The notes under the pieces are model-generated. The model did not search any database. It worked only from the letters and a program-made list of their open reading frames with translations, and was not told where the DNA came from. Made by a program: the position numbers and the translations under genes. Of a DNA stretch of 46,855 nt, positions 10,801 through 22,800 are shown piece by piece. The DNA comes from Schoenoplectus triqueter (taxonomy: Eukaryota; Streptophyta; Magnoliopsida; Poales; Cyperaceae), in contig CAXKVV010000100.1 of assembly GCA_964058805.1 (NCBI GenBank), positions 1-46,855 on the forward strand, given 5' to 3'. Each line of letters opens with the position of its first letter. Positions within the stretch are counted from its first letter, which is position 1.

Positions 10801-13800
10801 TGATGGGAACATGCCTCCCGAGGGACTGAGAGAGTACTTACCTCGTCTAATTCCAGTAGGATAAAATTGGTCCCTGTTCTTTTTTTTCTCTAAACTGAAA
10901 CTTTACAACTTTGCTTTGATGCCAATGCTTTCAATATGTATGATGTCATGTAGATCTTGTTATCAAATATGGTTTATGCTGCTGATGATGAGGCACTCGA
11001 TGATGCTCAGGTTAATCCCTTAAATGGACTTCTATAGATGCTCTTTATTGCAATTGGGTTATTTTTACCTAATTTATTTATATTCTTCTTTTTGTCCACA
11101 GGAAGATGAATCTTTTCCAGATAGAGATCAGGTTATTAATATATTTCATTTGGATGAAAGTTCTCCATGCATTCTTGGCGGCTATCTAACAAGTTACTCA
11201 TCTTATGACAGGATCTGAAACCTCGATTCCATTCATCACGCCTTCATGGAGCTGAAGATGGGGAAGATGATGTAATACCTTTATTCTTGTTAAGTACAAA
11301 CCTTTCTCGTTTTATTTGGAATTTTAGAAGCAAGATTTTGGTTTCTCTGAGTCACCCAAATAAAATCATAAGACTAATCGAGTTTAGTGTTTTAGTTTCC
11401 TTTTACGTTTTATTTTCCATACAGGTAATTACTTGTGGTACTTTTGTGAAAGCAGGATGATGCAGTAAATATGTGGAACTTAAGAAAATGTAGTGCAGCT
11501 GGATTGGATGTTCTTTCTAATGTATTCCATGATGAGATCCTTCCTACATTGATGCCTCTGATACAAGTTAGCAATTTCTTTCTAATAACTGAACATAATT
11601 CATATTCTTTTTGCAAATTTCTAGTACAAGTAGATTAAATCTCTCTCTCTCTCTCTCTGCCTATCTCTTTTCTCTGAAGCAAAACCTCTCTAGAATAGAT
11701 GATGCATCTTGGAAGGAGAGAGAAGCAGCTGTGCTGGCCATAGGAGCCATAGCCGAAGGCTGCATTAATGGTCTATATCGCCTTCTTCCAGAGGTTTGTT
11801 ATATGTTATATTAATTATTCTTTTTGTTCAGTTGCAAGCAAATAGTGATGGGATTGGAAACCCAATGTGAAATTTAACCATGAAGAACTCCATCACGCAC
11901 TTTGTATTTTCTGAGATTGCTGTACTGCTGAATTTAAGTAAAGTAGTAATCTATTATGGATTTTACAATAAAGCGATCCAGTATTTTCATGTAATAGGGT
12001 GTGTGATTTTGCTTTTCATTCAACATAAGATCTAATCTAATATGCAATCTAGTAGTCATCACTGTTTATCCTTCTCGAGTACTGGCAAGGAATCATGAAT
12101 AAAGGTAGTTGAATTATGTATACAATGTTTAAATTATAACCTTACTTAACTGGGATATGTAGCCACAAAAAACTATCAAGTAAAATTTATTGTAGGAGCA
12201 CAGCTATGTAATAAAATGCAGTGGTTCACAAATTTACAGCGGATGGTGGACTAGATTTGCTTGGGGCACAGATGACAATCTGTTCTTAGCTCTAAAATTT
12301 CAGTTCTCTTGAATTTCATTCTAAATCACTCAATAAAAGTAGAATATTATATTAAGATGGACTCTAAGAGTTGATTTTTCTTTCCTTCTGTAGATTGTGA
12401 CATTTCTAATCCCTTTGCTTGATGATAAATTCCCGCTGATAAGGAGTATCACTTGCTGGACACTTTCTCGTTTTAGCCGATTTATTATTCAGGTAGATTC
12501 AATCAAATTGTATGACAAATGGGTTTTCTGTACTTGCTAATTTTCTGTCAAATAAAGAAGTAAATTGATTTTGTGCTAGTATTTTAGTAGTAACGTGTTG
12601 TCAGCAAAATACATATTTGTATATAAGAAAAATGAAATAAAAAAATAAATCAAATAATGGTTGCTAAAAACTATGTCTATGTAGACTAGTTTCCATAATA
12701 AGTAAACAAGGATTTGTCATCATCGCCTTAGTGACACGCTATTTTGGAATCATGATATGGTGATAAGTGAATGAGGGTCGGGTCATCACCACCTTAGTGA
12801 TATATTACATCAACATTCGGATGTAGTGTCAAATGAACAAGGGTCTTCGCACTTTACTCGACGAGCGTGAAGGGCTTGAAAGCTAGTCGGGAAGAGTAGA
12901 ATTCGTTTAGGGCTGAAATGTATGGTCCTTAACATGCAAGTTAAGAGAGTTAGTTGATACTGCGATTAGGAGATGTGAATATCGTATGCCTTCAAGAGAT
13001 TAAATGGACGGGTCAAAGGACCAAGGAGGTGGAGAATATGAGTCTCAAACTATGGCACGCGAAAAATAATGAAACAAAAATAGTGTAGGCATCTTAATTG
13101 ATAAGAGTTTTAAGAATAAAGTTATTGCAGTTAAGTAACAAGGGGATATGCTCCATAAGTAGGTTAGAGCGAGGATGTTGAGAAAATTTTAAGAAGACTT
13201 AGAGGATATGGTTAGAGGAGTGCTTAACAGTGGAACTCTTCATAAGAGATCTTAACGGTCATGTTGGTATAACTAGAAGGGTGCTTGAGATAGTGCATGA
13301 AGGTTTTAGATATGGCGATCATAATCAAAAAGGAAAAAAGATCTTATATTTTACTATAGCTTACGATTTTATGGTAGCAAATATCTTTTTTAGAAAGAGA
13401 GTCCCACTCAGTTACTTTCAATAATGGCCAATACTCAAGCCAAAACAATTTTATCCTTACTAGAAAAGAGGAGAGACCAAACTATATAGATCGTAAGGTT
13501 ATATTTAGTGAGTGTGTTGTCACTACAAGTTTGTAGTGGCTGACTTCTGTTTTCAGAGACACGTCGGATGAGACAGAGGCTCGAAAATCACTAGAATAAA
13601 ATGGTGAAAGTGTTGGAATCTCAAAGGGGATGTTTGTCAGGTGTTTAAGGATTGAGTTATTGTAGAATAGGCGTATAACGTTAGTAAAAATGCAAATAGT
13701 ATATGGGAAGAGATTACGACTCACATTCAGAAGATGACTACAGAGGTGTTTGGAGTAATAAAAGGAAACAAACGTGAACCTAAAGATGCTTCGTGGTAGA

Positions 13801-16800
13801 ATGATGATGTATAAAAAACGATCAATGAGAAGTACATAGAAGCCATAAGAAATATAAAGAAAACTGTGAGCGAAGTAAAAGACCAGGCATACGCGGAGTT
13901 GTATTGAAATCTAGATATGAAGGAGGGCAAAAATAGTGTCTACAAGATGACTAACCTCCTAGAAAAGAAGATATTTCAACTAAGTTAAATGTATCAAGGA
14001 TGAAGCTGATAGACTTTTGGTGAAGAACGATGAAATTAAGAACATATGGAGAGAATACTCGACAATTGTTGAATGAAGATAGTGAGAGTATCATGATCGA
14101 GTTGGACTAATTTGATGACATCAACGAACAGTTTGTTTGAAAAATTCAAGTGTCTGAGGTGAAAAGATCTTTAACAATGATGAAAATAGATATGATGTTG
14201 GGACCTTATGACATCTCAATTGAAGTCTGGAGATATCTTGGAGACAACAATAAGTGACTTGCTAAATTATTTAATAATATTTTTCGATCAAATAAGATGT
14301 CTGACGAGTGAAGAAATATATTAGTACCAATTTTCACGAATAATTGAGATATCCAAAGTTGTACCAATTACAGAGGAATTAACCTCATGAGTTATATCAT
14401 TAAGCTTTGAGAGAGAATGATTGAGTATCGTTTAAGAAAATTGACAATCATCTGAGGGAATAAAATATATCTAAAGAGTTTGCTTTGGATATGAGTATTT
14501 GGAAGATGACGATCCACGTACCACAACCATGATATAAGAGCTAGATTATAAGATGACGGGATCAGAAAAGAGAAGAGAGAAGAGATAAGAATCATTCAAA
14601 AGAGATATAATTGATTGTATTGAATTCCTTAATTGTAATGTACATCATACATGGCTTTATATATAGCCTAGTTACATAGCTTGACTACAATTGCTCTACG
14701 CCTCTCACTAACTAATCCTATTACACGTTTTGTACACTGTTGAGTAATAATTGCTGTTATAATCATCTTGGATCTTTTGTGAATTGTTGTGATTGTGAAT
14801 ATCCTGTGGTATAGAATAGAGTATGTTATATACTTTACATACCCCCCCTCAAGCGGATGTGATAGGAATCACATTCAGCTTGGTCCCGAGTCTTTCAAAT
14901 CGAGGTAAGGGGAGTGGTTTGGTAAGAATATTAGCCAATTGGTCATTAGAGCAAATAAATTGGACTCTTGAGTTTGTTTGATACAATCATTTCCCTTACA
15001 AAATGGAAGTCTATGTCGATGTGCTTAGTCCTTGCATGGAATTGAGGATTAGCTGCTAAGAATATCGCACCAATATTGTCACACCATAAAATTGGAATTG
15101 AATGGAAAGATAATGTGATTTCCTTGAGCAAAAAATCAACCCACATTATCTCTGTGCAAGCTGAGGCTAAACTCCGATACTCAGCTTCAGTACTGGATCG
15201 TGAGACAGATGCTTGTTTCTTGGCTTGCCATGAGATAATGTTTTTACCCAAATAAATGCAGAAACCAGATGTTGAACGGCGATCGTCAATGCTCCACGCC
15301 CAGTCAGCATCGTTATAGGCGTGAATTTGAAAATTTGAATCCTTGAATAACTGAATCCCATACTGTAAGGTTCCAGCAACATAACGGAGAATTCTTTTGA
15401 CAATGGACCAGTGTTCTTCAGTGGGATTATGCATAAATTGAGGGATTTTGTTAACTGAGAAGGAGATATCATGTCTCGTCAACGTAGCATACTGAAGAGC
15501 ACCCACAATGCTGCGAAAAAGGTAAGGATCCTGACATGCCAATTTGAGAGAGTTTGTCCCTGAGACCATTGGTGAAAGTATAGGTTTGCAATTGAGCATG
15601 TTTGCTCTGACAAGCAAGTCAGATGGATACTTTATTTGTGATAAGAACAAACCTTTGTCAGAAGAGGTTACTTGAACACCCAAAAAGAAATTAATTTGTC
15701 TCAAATCCCGAATTGTAAATCGATTGCTCAAATAGGTACACTGTTGGATTAAGGTTGGATCATTGCCTGTGATAATAATGTCATCAACATAAACTAGAAT
15801 CAAGGTGAGCTGACCATTTTTGCGAGATATAAAGAGAGAAGGACCGTAGTTGGATGATTGAAAACTCATGAGGAGTAAAGTGTTGCATAGCTTCTCAAAC
15901 CAGGCATGAGGAGCTTGCTTCAAGCCATTTAACGACTTTTTGAGGAGACAAACATGGTCGGGATGTTGAGAATCACCAAAGCCTTGTGGTTGATGCATAT
16001 AGACCGTCTCTGTTAAATTACCATTGAGAAATGCGTTTGACACATCAAGTTGTTTGATTGACCAATTGGATGTGACTACCATGAAAAGAATGAGACGAAT
16101 TGTTGTTGCTCTAACCACCGGACCATAGGTTTCAATGTAGTCAATGCCATGCTGTTGACTGTAGCCTTTAGCAACCAGACGCGCCTTGTAGCGCTCGAGA
16201 GAACCATCAAGCCGTCGTTTAATCTTGTAGACCCACTTATAACCGATTATTCTTTGATTTGTTGGAGGTGGCACAAGAATCCAGGTTCCATTAGAGGCCA
16301 AAGCATTGAGCTCGTCTGTCATGGCTTGCCTCCAGTTCAGGGAAGACATGGCTTGCTTGAAAGATGAAGGTTCAGATTCCAAATTGATCTGATGAGCTAT
16401 AAAATCAGAAAGGATGTGCCTCTTATAGGTTTTGTCTTGAGTTCTAGTTGTCATAGAATGCTTGGTTGGAACGGAAAGAGAGGGGTGGGAGAGCAGAGAA
16501 GAGTGTCCAGCAGGTGTTTGAGTTGTTGACTGAGAGAGAGAAGGATTAGACGAAGGAGAATAATGTATTGATTTTGGTTGATCGAGTCTAGTTGATGAAG
16601 AAGGAATTGATAAATCCTGTGGTGGAGAAGATTGAGTAATGTGTGGAGATTCGGGAGATGAGATTGGATGAGTAGATGATGGGAGTTCATGTTGAGATTC
16701 GTGCGAAGGGATAATTAAAGTGGAAGAAGGGATTTGGTGTTGAGATTGGTGAGATGAGGGATGTTTTGTTAAGTTGGATTGGATTTTAGCCAACGGTAGT

Positions 16801-19800
16801 GAGTCAATGGAAGGTGGGACAAGGCCCAAGATGGAGCCATCTGTTTGATTTGGATTGGCGGAGAAACGACGCCGAGTGTAAGCTTTAGCAGGTATATGAC
16901 GTGGCTGGTATTGCTGAGCTGTGAGCTACTTAGAAGGTGAAAGATCAAGTGACGAGTCTGTATTGGTCGGAAGTGTAGTGATTTGGTGAGACAAGTTTAT
17001 ATTGGTAGGAGAAAGGATGGAGGGGCCGGATTTTGAAGTGGGTTGCAGAGCGCCAGGGAAATACAGTGAAGCGCTACTGTTTGATCCAGAACCAATATTC
17101 GGGCTGCTGCTTGGTTGATTTGCTTGACAATTTGGAAAATGTTTACTTCTCTGTATCAAAATTAAAGGAACAGTAGAAAATTCTTCCAAATAGGAATCGT
17201 TAGTAGTATTTTCATGTGAATTAAATGGAAATGTTGATTCATCAAATACAACATTTCTTGAAATGAAAATTTTATTTGTAGATAAATCCAAACACTTATA
17301 TCCTTTTTGAGTAATACCATAACCAAGAAATACACATTGTTTAGATCTTGGTTCCAATTTATTTTTATTATAGGGTCTAGTGTAAGGAAAACATGAGCAT
17401 CCCAAAACTTTGAGGTCAAGATATTTTGGAGTTTTATTAAATAATTTTGTATAAGGCACAATATCATTTTTAGAAGGAAGTCTATTAATTAAATAGACTA
17501 TACTCGAAAATATCCCATCCCAAAATCTCAAAGGAATAGATGCATGAGATATGGTAGCAAGGGACAATTCGACTATGTGTCGATGTTTCCTCTCCGCAAC
17601 TCCATTCTGTTGCGGAGTATAAGGACAAGTGGTCTCATGAACTAATTGGGGAAATTTATTCGCAATAGGCTTATATTCCGTTCCACCGTCCGTTCGAAGA
17701 GTTTTAATATTTGTACTTAGAAGATTCTCAATTTGACATTTAAATTGAGAGAAAATATCACATAGTTCGCTTTTATTTTTCATAAAATAAATCCATGTAA
17801 AGTTTGAAAAGTCATCAATAAAGGTAACATAATACTTATAACCATGAGAAGAATTCAAGGGCGAAGGACCCTAAACATCGCTATGTATTAACTCAAGAGG
17901 AGATGAAGTAGTAGAAGAAGAATAGCTAAAATGAAGTACATGAGCTTTTGCCTTTATACAATCATTACAAAACAAAAAAAATTCTCTAATATAAGGTAGT
18001 GAATTTGAATTTATTACTCTAATAGTTGTTGTAGAAGATGGATGGCCAAGCCTAGCGTGCCATATGTTGGTTGTTGAGCGGGTTCCAAGGTAAGCTTTTG
18101 GAGAACTAGTGGTAGTAGAAGAGGGGATCAAATTGAGATAGTAAAGTCCTTATTTGGAGGAGAGATGATGAATGCTAGTTAAGGTGGGGTCCTTAAAAGA
18201 ACAAAAAGAAGAATTAAAATCAATGTGAAGAAAGGGATTATCTTGTAAAAGTTTAGAAATACTAATAATATTTGTACAAAAACTTGGAACATGAAGTATG
18301 TTATTTAAAGTAAGTGAGAATTTATCTAATGTGAAAGATGTAGAGCCAATGTTTAAAATAGAAAGGCGAAGTCTATTACCAACTTGTAGCTTGTCTTGTC
18401 CTTTGTAAGCATAGAATGAGGAGAGGTGGTTGATATCATTCGTCATATGATTTGTAGCACCCGAATCCAAAACTCATTCATGTTCATCTTGACTTGAAGG
18501 ATGAGAATGTGTGGTATAGGCCTTGAACCTGCTTTTATCAAAAGGTTTCCATTCAGGGTCCTTGTCATATCGTTTGTAATAAAACCTACACTCGTGACCA
18601 ACCTTTTGCATAGTTGACAAATTAGCCTATTATTTGAATTTTGGTACACAATTTTTGGTTCAAGCATTGAGTTGGAATTGTTTGAAATGAAATTTGGCTC
18701 ATATTGAGCAGATTCGGCGTGGTTAGAATTATTGGATCGGTTGTAGTTATTAGGTCGAAACCCGTTGTTACTTCCACTCTTGTTCGACTTCGCAGCATAG
18801 AAGGCATATGAGGTAGACGAGGCTCTTGAGAGAAGAAGGGACTCGTGACTTTGAAGAAGAGTACGAAGAGCAGAGAAGGGAAGAGGTTCATGACATTGGG
18901 TGGCTGAGACAGCGGAGATAATCGAATCGTTTTCACTGTCAAGTCCATTAAGAGCAGCATAAACCAAGTCGTCGTCAGAAATTGGGTAACCCATCGAGGA
19001 GAGTTCATCTGTGATTTGTCGAAGTCGGAGGAGAAAGACGGAGATACTATCAGAGCCCTTCTTGATATTTTGAAGCTGTCATTTGAGGTCGTTGAGACGA
19101 GAACGGGAGTTGGAAGAGTAGAGTTCTTCAAGAAGATGCCAGAAATCGTGACAATTGGTGGTTGAAGCGACCTGAGACAAGATAGACTCAGTCACAGATG
19201 ATCGGAGCCACCATAAAAGAAATTGGTCTTGTTTGTGCCATGTTATGTAAGTCGGATTGAGAGCAACCTGGCCAAAAGTTGTCAGTAATAGTGCTCGGAG
19301 GTGGAGAGACATCCAAGAATCGCGAAAGACTGTAGCTATTGATGAAGGGTAAAATTGCGGATTTCCAAGTGTGGAAATTGGTATCTGTCAGAGCGATTGA
19401 ATGATTGATAGAAATCATCGATTCAGAGAGATGGAAAGGTTGGTGACGTATACCAGTACTATTGCCATTCGTACCAATACCTACGCCATTGGCAGTAGCA
19501 GTGGAATGATGAGGTGAATGGGAGTCGGGAATGGTGCAATTGGGGTCGGGAATGGTGGAATTGAGGTTGTTGTGAAGATTAGCCATGAGGAAGAGCAGCT
19601 GAAAATTGAAGAATGTTTCTTGATGGGATCTTTAACGGCGATTAGCCAAGATTTGCTCTGATACCATATAAGATGACGGGATCAGAAAAGAGAAGAGAGA
19701 AGAGATAAGAATCATTCAAAAGAGATATAATTGATTGTATTGAATTCCTTAATTGTAATGTACAGCATACATGGCTTTATATAGCCTAGTTACATAGCTT

Positions 19801-22800
19801 GATTACAACTACTCTATGCCTCTCACTAACTAATCCTATTACACGTTTTGTACATTGTTGAATACTAATCGCTATTCTAATCATCTTGGATTTTCTGTGA
19901 ATTGTTGTGATTGTGAATATCCCGTGGCATAGAATAGAGTATGTTATATAGTTTACATAGATTTTAGGGTTTAAAATTTAGGATTTTAGGATTTAGAAGT
20001 ATGCTTAATAGTATAGGTTTATCATGATTATTGTATTAAAATTATTATTATTATTATTATTATTATGGATGTTCTTATTATTATTATTAGTACATTTATA
20101 TTACTATTAGTAGTATTATTGCTTTGGGTCATATGATCACATCATCATCATCATCATCATTCTCATCATCATTAGTATCATTGTCACTATTATAATTATT
20201 AATTTTATATATTTGAGATCTCTGATCTCTGATTATTGGATTGGGTTTCATTTCTAGTTCACCCCAATTTATTTGGGATTAAAGACTTTGTTGTTGTTTT
20301 ATCTTCAAATTAGATTATTGTTAGTTTCACGTCATTTCTGATTAGGATAGGATAGGATAATCATCCATTCTTGGTACAAAGCTTGATGGCATCGATCAAA
20401 ACTGGACAAGCCAGATTGTTGGAGACAAATATGAATTGGGCGATCATGTGTGTTTAGTCTCATAATTTAATTTGTTAATGTAGAACGTTGAACATCCTAA
20501 AGGCCAAGAACAGTTTGAAAAGATCCTCATGGGATTGCTTAGAAGAATATTAGACACTAACAAGCGAGTCCAGGAGGCCGCCTGCTCTGCTTTTGCTACA
20601 CTAGAAGAGGTTCGATTTCTAAATCTTGCACTCGTTATTTTATCAAATGCCAAACTGAGTAAATTATTTACCACACAAATGAGTTTGGTGGCTGTATTGG
20701 TTATTCTGTGGAGAGAATATAATCATGCCACTGGAAATTGCTCTCTCTCTCTCTCTACACATTTATATATGGTTGGTAGATTTGCTTTAATTTAATTTGT
20801 CATATACACAACAGGAGGCGGCAGAGGAATTGGTCCCACACTTGGAAATCATTCTACAACATCTTGTACATGCATATGTGAAATATCAGGTTTGATTTGA
20901 AGTCTTTCTATAGTTTTCCTGAGCAAAATTCACTAGAATTTCTTGGGCACAATGTAGTTTCCTTCTCTTTTGATTTCCTGTGTTAAACCTTATTGTTATT
21001 AATGTAGAGAAAGAATCTCCAGATCTTGTATGATGTTATTGGAACTCTTGCTGATGCGGTCGGTGCTGAGTTAAACCAGGTGCATTTCTTAGTTTCCTCT
21101 TGGTGTCAAATTTTAACAACTGCTCTACTTCAATTTTTTTTTAATAATTGCTACTTTTTTTCTTTCTTAAAACTTAAGCAGAGGTTCATTACAAATTAAT
21201 TCTTCAAAATATGCATCGCATTAAATTTTTCTTGATCTAATTTAAGTTGTCTGGACCATTGAACCTAACATACTTATCCTCCAAAATATGCATCACATTG
21301 AATTTTTCTTGATCTAATTTAAGTTGTCTGGAACATTGAACCTAACATGCTTATCTTGAGAACATGTAACATGTGAATTATTTTTTCCACGGGATCCATA
21401 CAAACCAAGTAATACTAGTTATCATGTATTCCTAATTTTGTTTGATTAATTTATGCAGACAAAGTATCTAGAAATCTTAATGCCACCATTAATATCGAAG
21501 TGGCAGCAATTGTCAAATGCTGACAAGGATCTTTTTCCTTTACTTGAGTGTTTTACTTCCATAGCTCAGGTATATCCATTGCTTGAAGTGAAATACTTTG
21601 CATTAACCTGCTAAAAGTTGCTTGTCATGCTTTGTATCTTTCTGTCTATTATAATTGTTTTGTGATTTATATTTTTTTGTTGAAGTAACATCCCTTTTTG
21701 GCTGTATACGTTTGCTATGAACTACTTTGTTTTGATATGATATACCTTCTTTTGATAAGACATGGCATACTAAGAATTAGTACTATTTGCTATGACCTGT
21801 AGTCTTGCAATGGCGCAGTGACATACTTTATGCAGTTGTTGGCGGGCCTGTTGAGTTTTATATATGTTGATGGTGTTCTTCTTACTTTGTTTAATTCCAG
21901 GCACTTGGTCCTGGATTTTCACAATTTGCTGAACCAGTGTTCCAGAGGTGTATTAGTCTTATCCAGTCCCAGCAATTGGCTAAGGTCTTAGTTGACCCTC
22001 TTTTGTTGTATGAATATTACATCATTACTTTTGGTTTACATTTCTTCTGCTATATGTGGTATTATCCAACTGATGGAACCAAGGTTAACTAGAACAAAAA
22101 TTGCCAAATTACTTTCAGTTTACATCATTACTTTCAGTGTGGTGTTAAGAACCATTAGATTTCAGGTCACAAAATACCCTTGCAATTGAGTATGCTATAT
22201 TTTTTTTCTCATGTAATACATGCATCTTTTACCTGCAGGCTGATCAGACAGCAGCCGGTGTACTATATGACAAAGAGTTTATTGTATGCTCGCTCGATCT
22301 TTTGTCAGGTTTGACTGAAGGCCTTGGCGGTGGTATAGAAAGCCTGGTTTGTTTCTTCCTTTATTAGTTCTAGTATTCTTACTGTTCATTTAGTTGTAGT
22401 TTTTGACCAGACATTATTCCTGAACATTCTGGTTGTTGTTCTTGTAGGTTGCAAAAAGTAATTTAGCAGATTTGCTTTTACAATGTTGCATGGATGATGT
22501 TGCTGATATTCGGCAAAGTGCTCTTGCGCTCCTTGGGGACCTTGCGAGGGTTAGTTCTGTTACCATCATTATTTTCTGTCATTTCTGGTATTTGACAAAG
22601 CACAGCTCTCAAGGAATTTTCAAATGACATTCAAGCATTGGTGCCAAGTTTAATTCAAGCCACAAAGTAGGAGAAGAACTGTCCCAAAATGATGGGAGCA
22701 TACTTGGAACCTGAATATCGAGCCACATAGTTCAATTGTTATATCATTCTGGAGATTTGGGTAGAACAGATTGCTCATTGGAGGTTGGCACCAAATTTAT

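Larger units (their letters stand above)
14547..19957 (-). mobile_element. Copia LTR retrotransposon (Copia-1), Ale/Retrofit-like, degenerate
   Basis: A 5.4-kb Ty1/Copia element with LTRs at 14547-14839 and 19667-19957. It has a perfect 5-bp target duplication TAGAT (14542-14546 and 19958-19962). On the minus strand the primer-binding site TGGTATCAGAGC abuts the 5' LTR (19655-19666), and a purine tract, GAGGGGGGT, precedes the 3' LTR (about 14840-14848). LTR ends are TG...TA rather than TG...CA. By eye the LTRs differ at about 16 substitutions plus one 2-bp indel, roughly 94-95% identity. All coding domains occur in Copia order (gag, protease, integrase, RT, RNase H), but stops and frameshifts make it non-autonomous now. 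It is inserted antisense to the transportin gene, inside the older LINE. Confidence 0.97.
12715..20300 (+). mobile_element. Decayed RTE-type LINE, interrupted by Copia
   Basis: A 5' end typical of plant RTE-like LINEs (12715-12950, with a GGGTCGGGTCATCACCACC block) is followed by a broken endonuclease-reverse transcriptase. Around 12985-13060 frames carry [10 protein letters not shown] (endonuclease motif), at 13245-13320 DLNGHVG, and at 14170-14430 an RT block with motifs like [17 protein letters not shown], and [11 protein letters not shown]. Many stops and frameshifts are present. The sequence breaks at 14546, where the Copia element is inserted, and resumes at 19958. Near 20262-20300 is a CCCCAATTTATTTGGGATTA block followed by a TTGTTG tail, the usual 3' end of this group. 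The middle of the RT domain is missing. It lies in the sense orientation within transportin intron 14. Confidence 0.75.

Noticed and set aside
19958..20005. TTTAGGG-like motifs, possible telomeric sequence
   Set aside because: Only a few degenerate units in an intron next to an LTR, so not a telomere repeat array.
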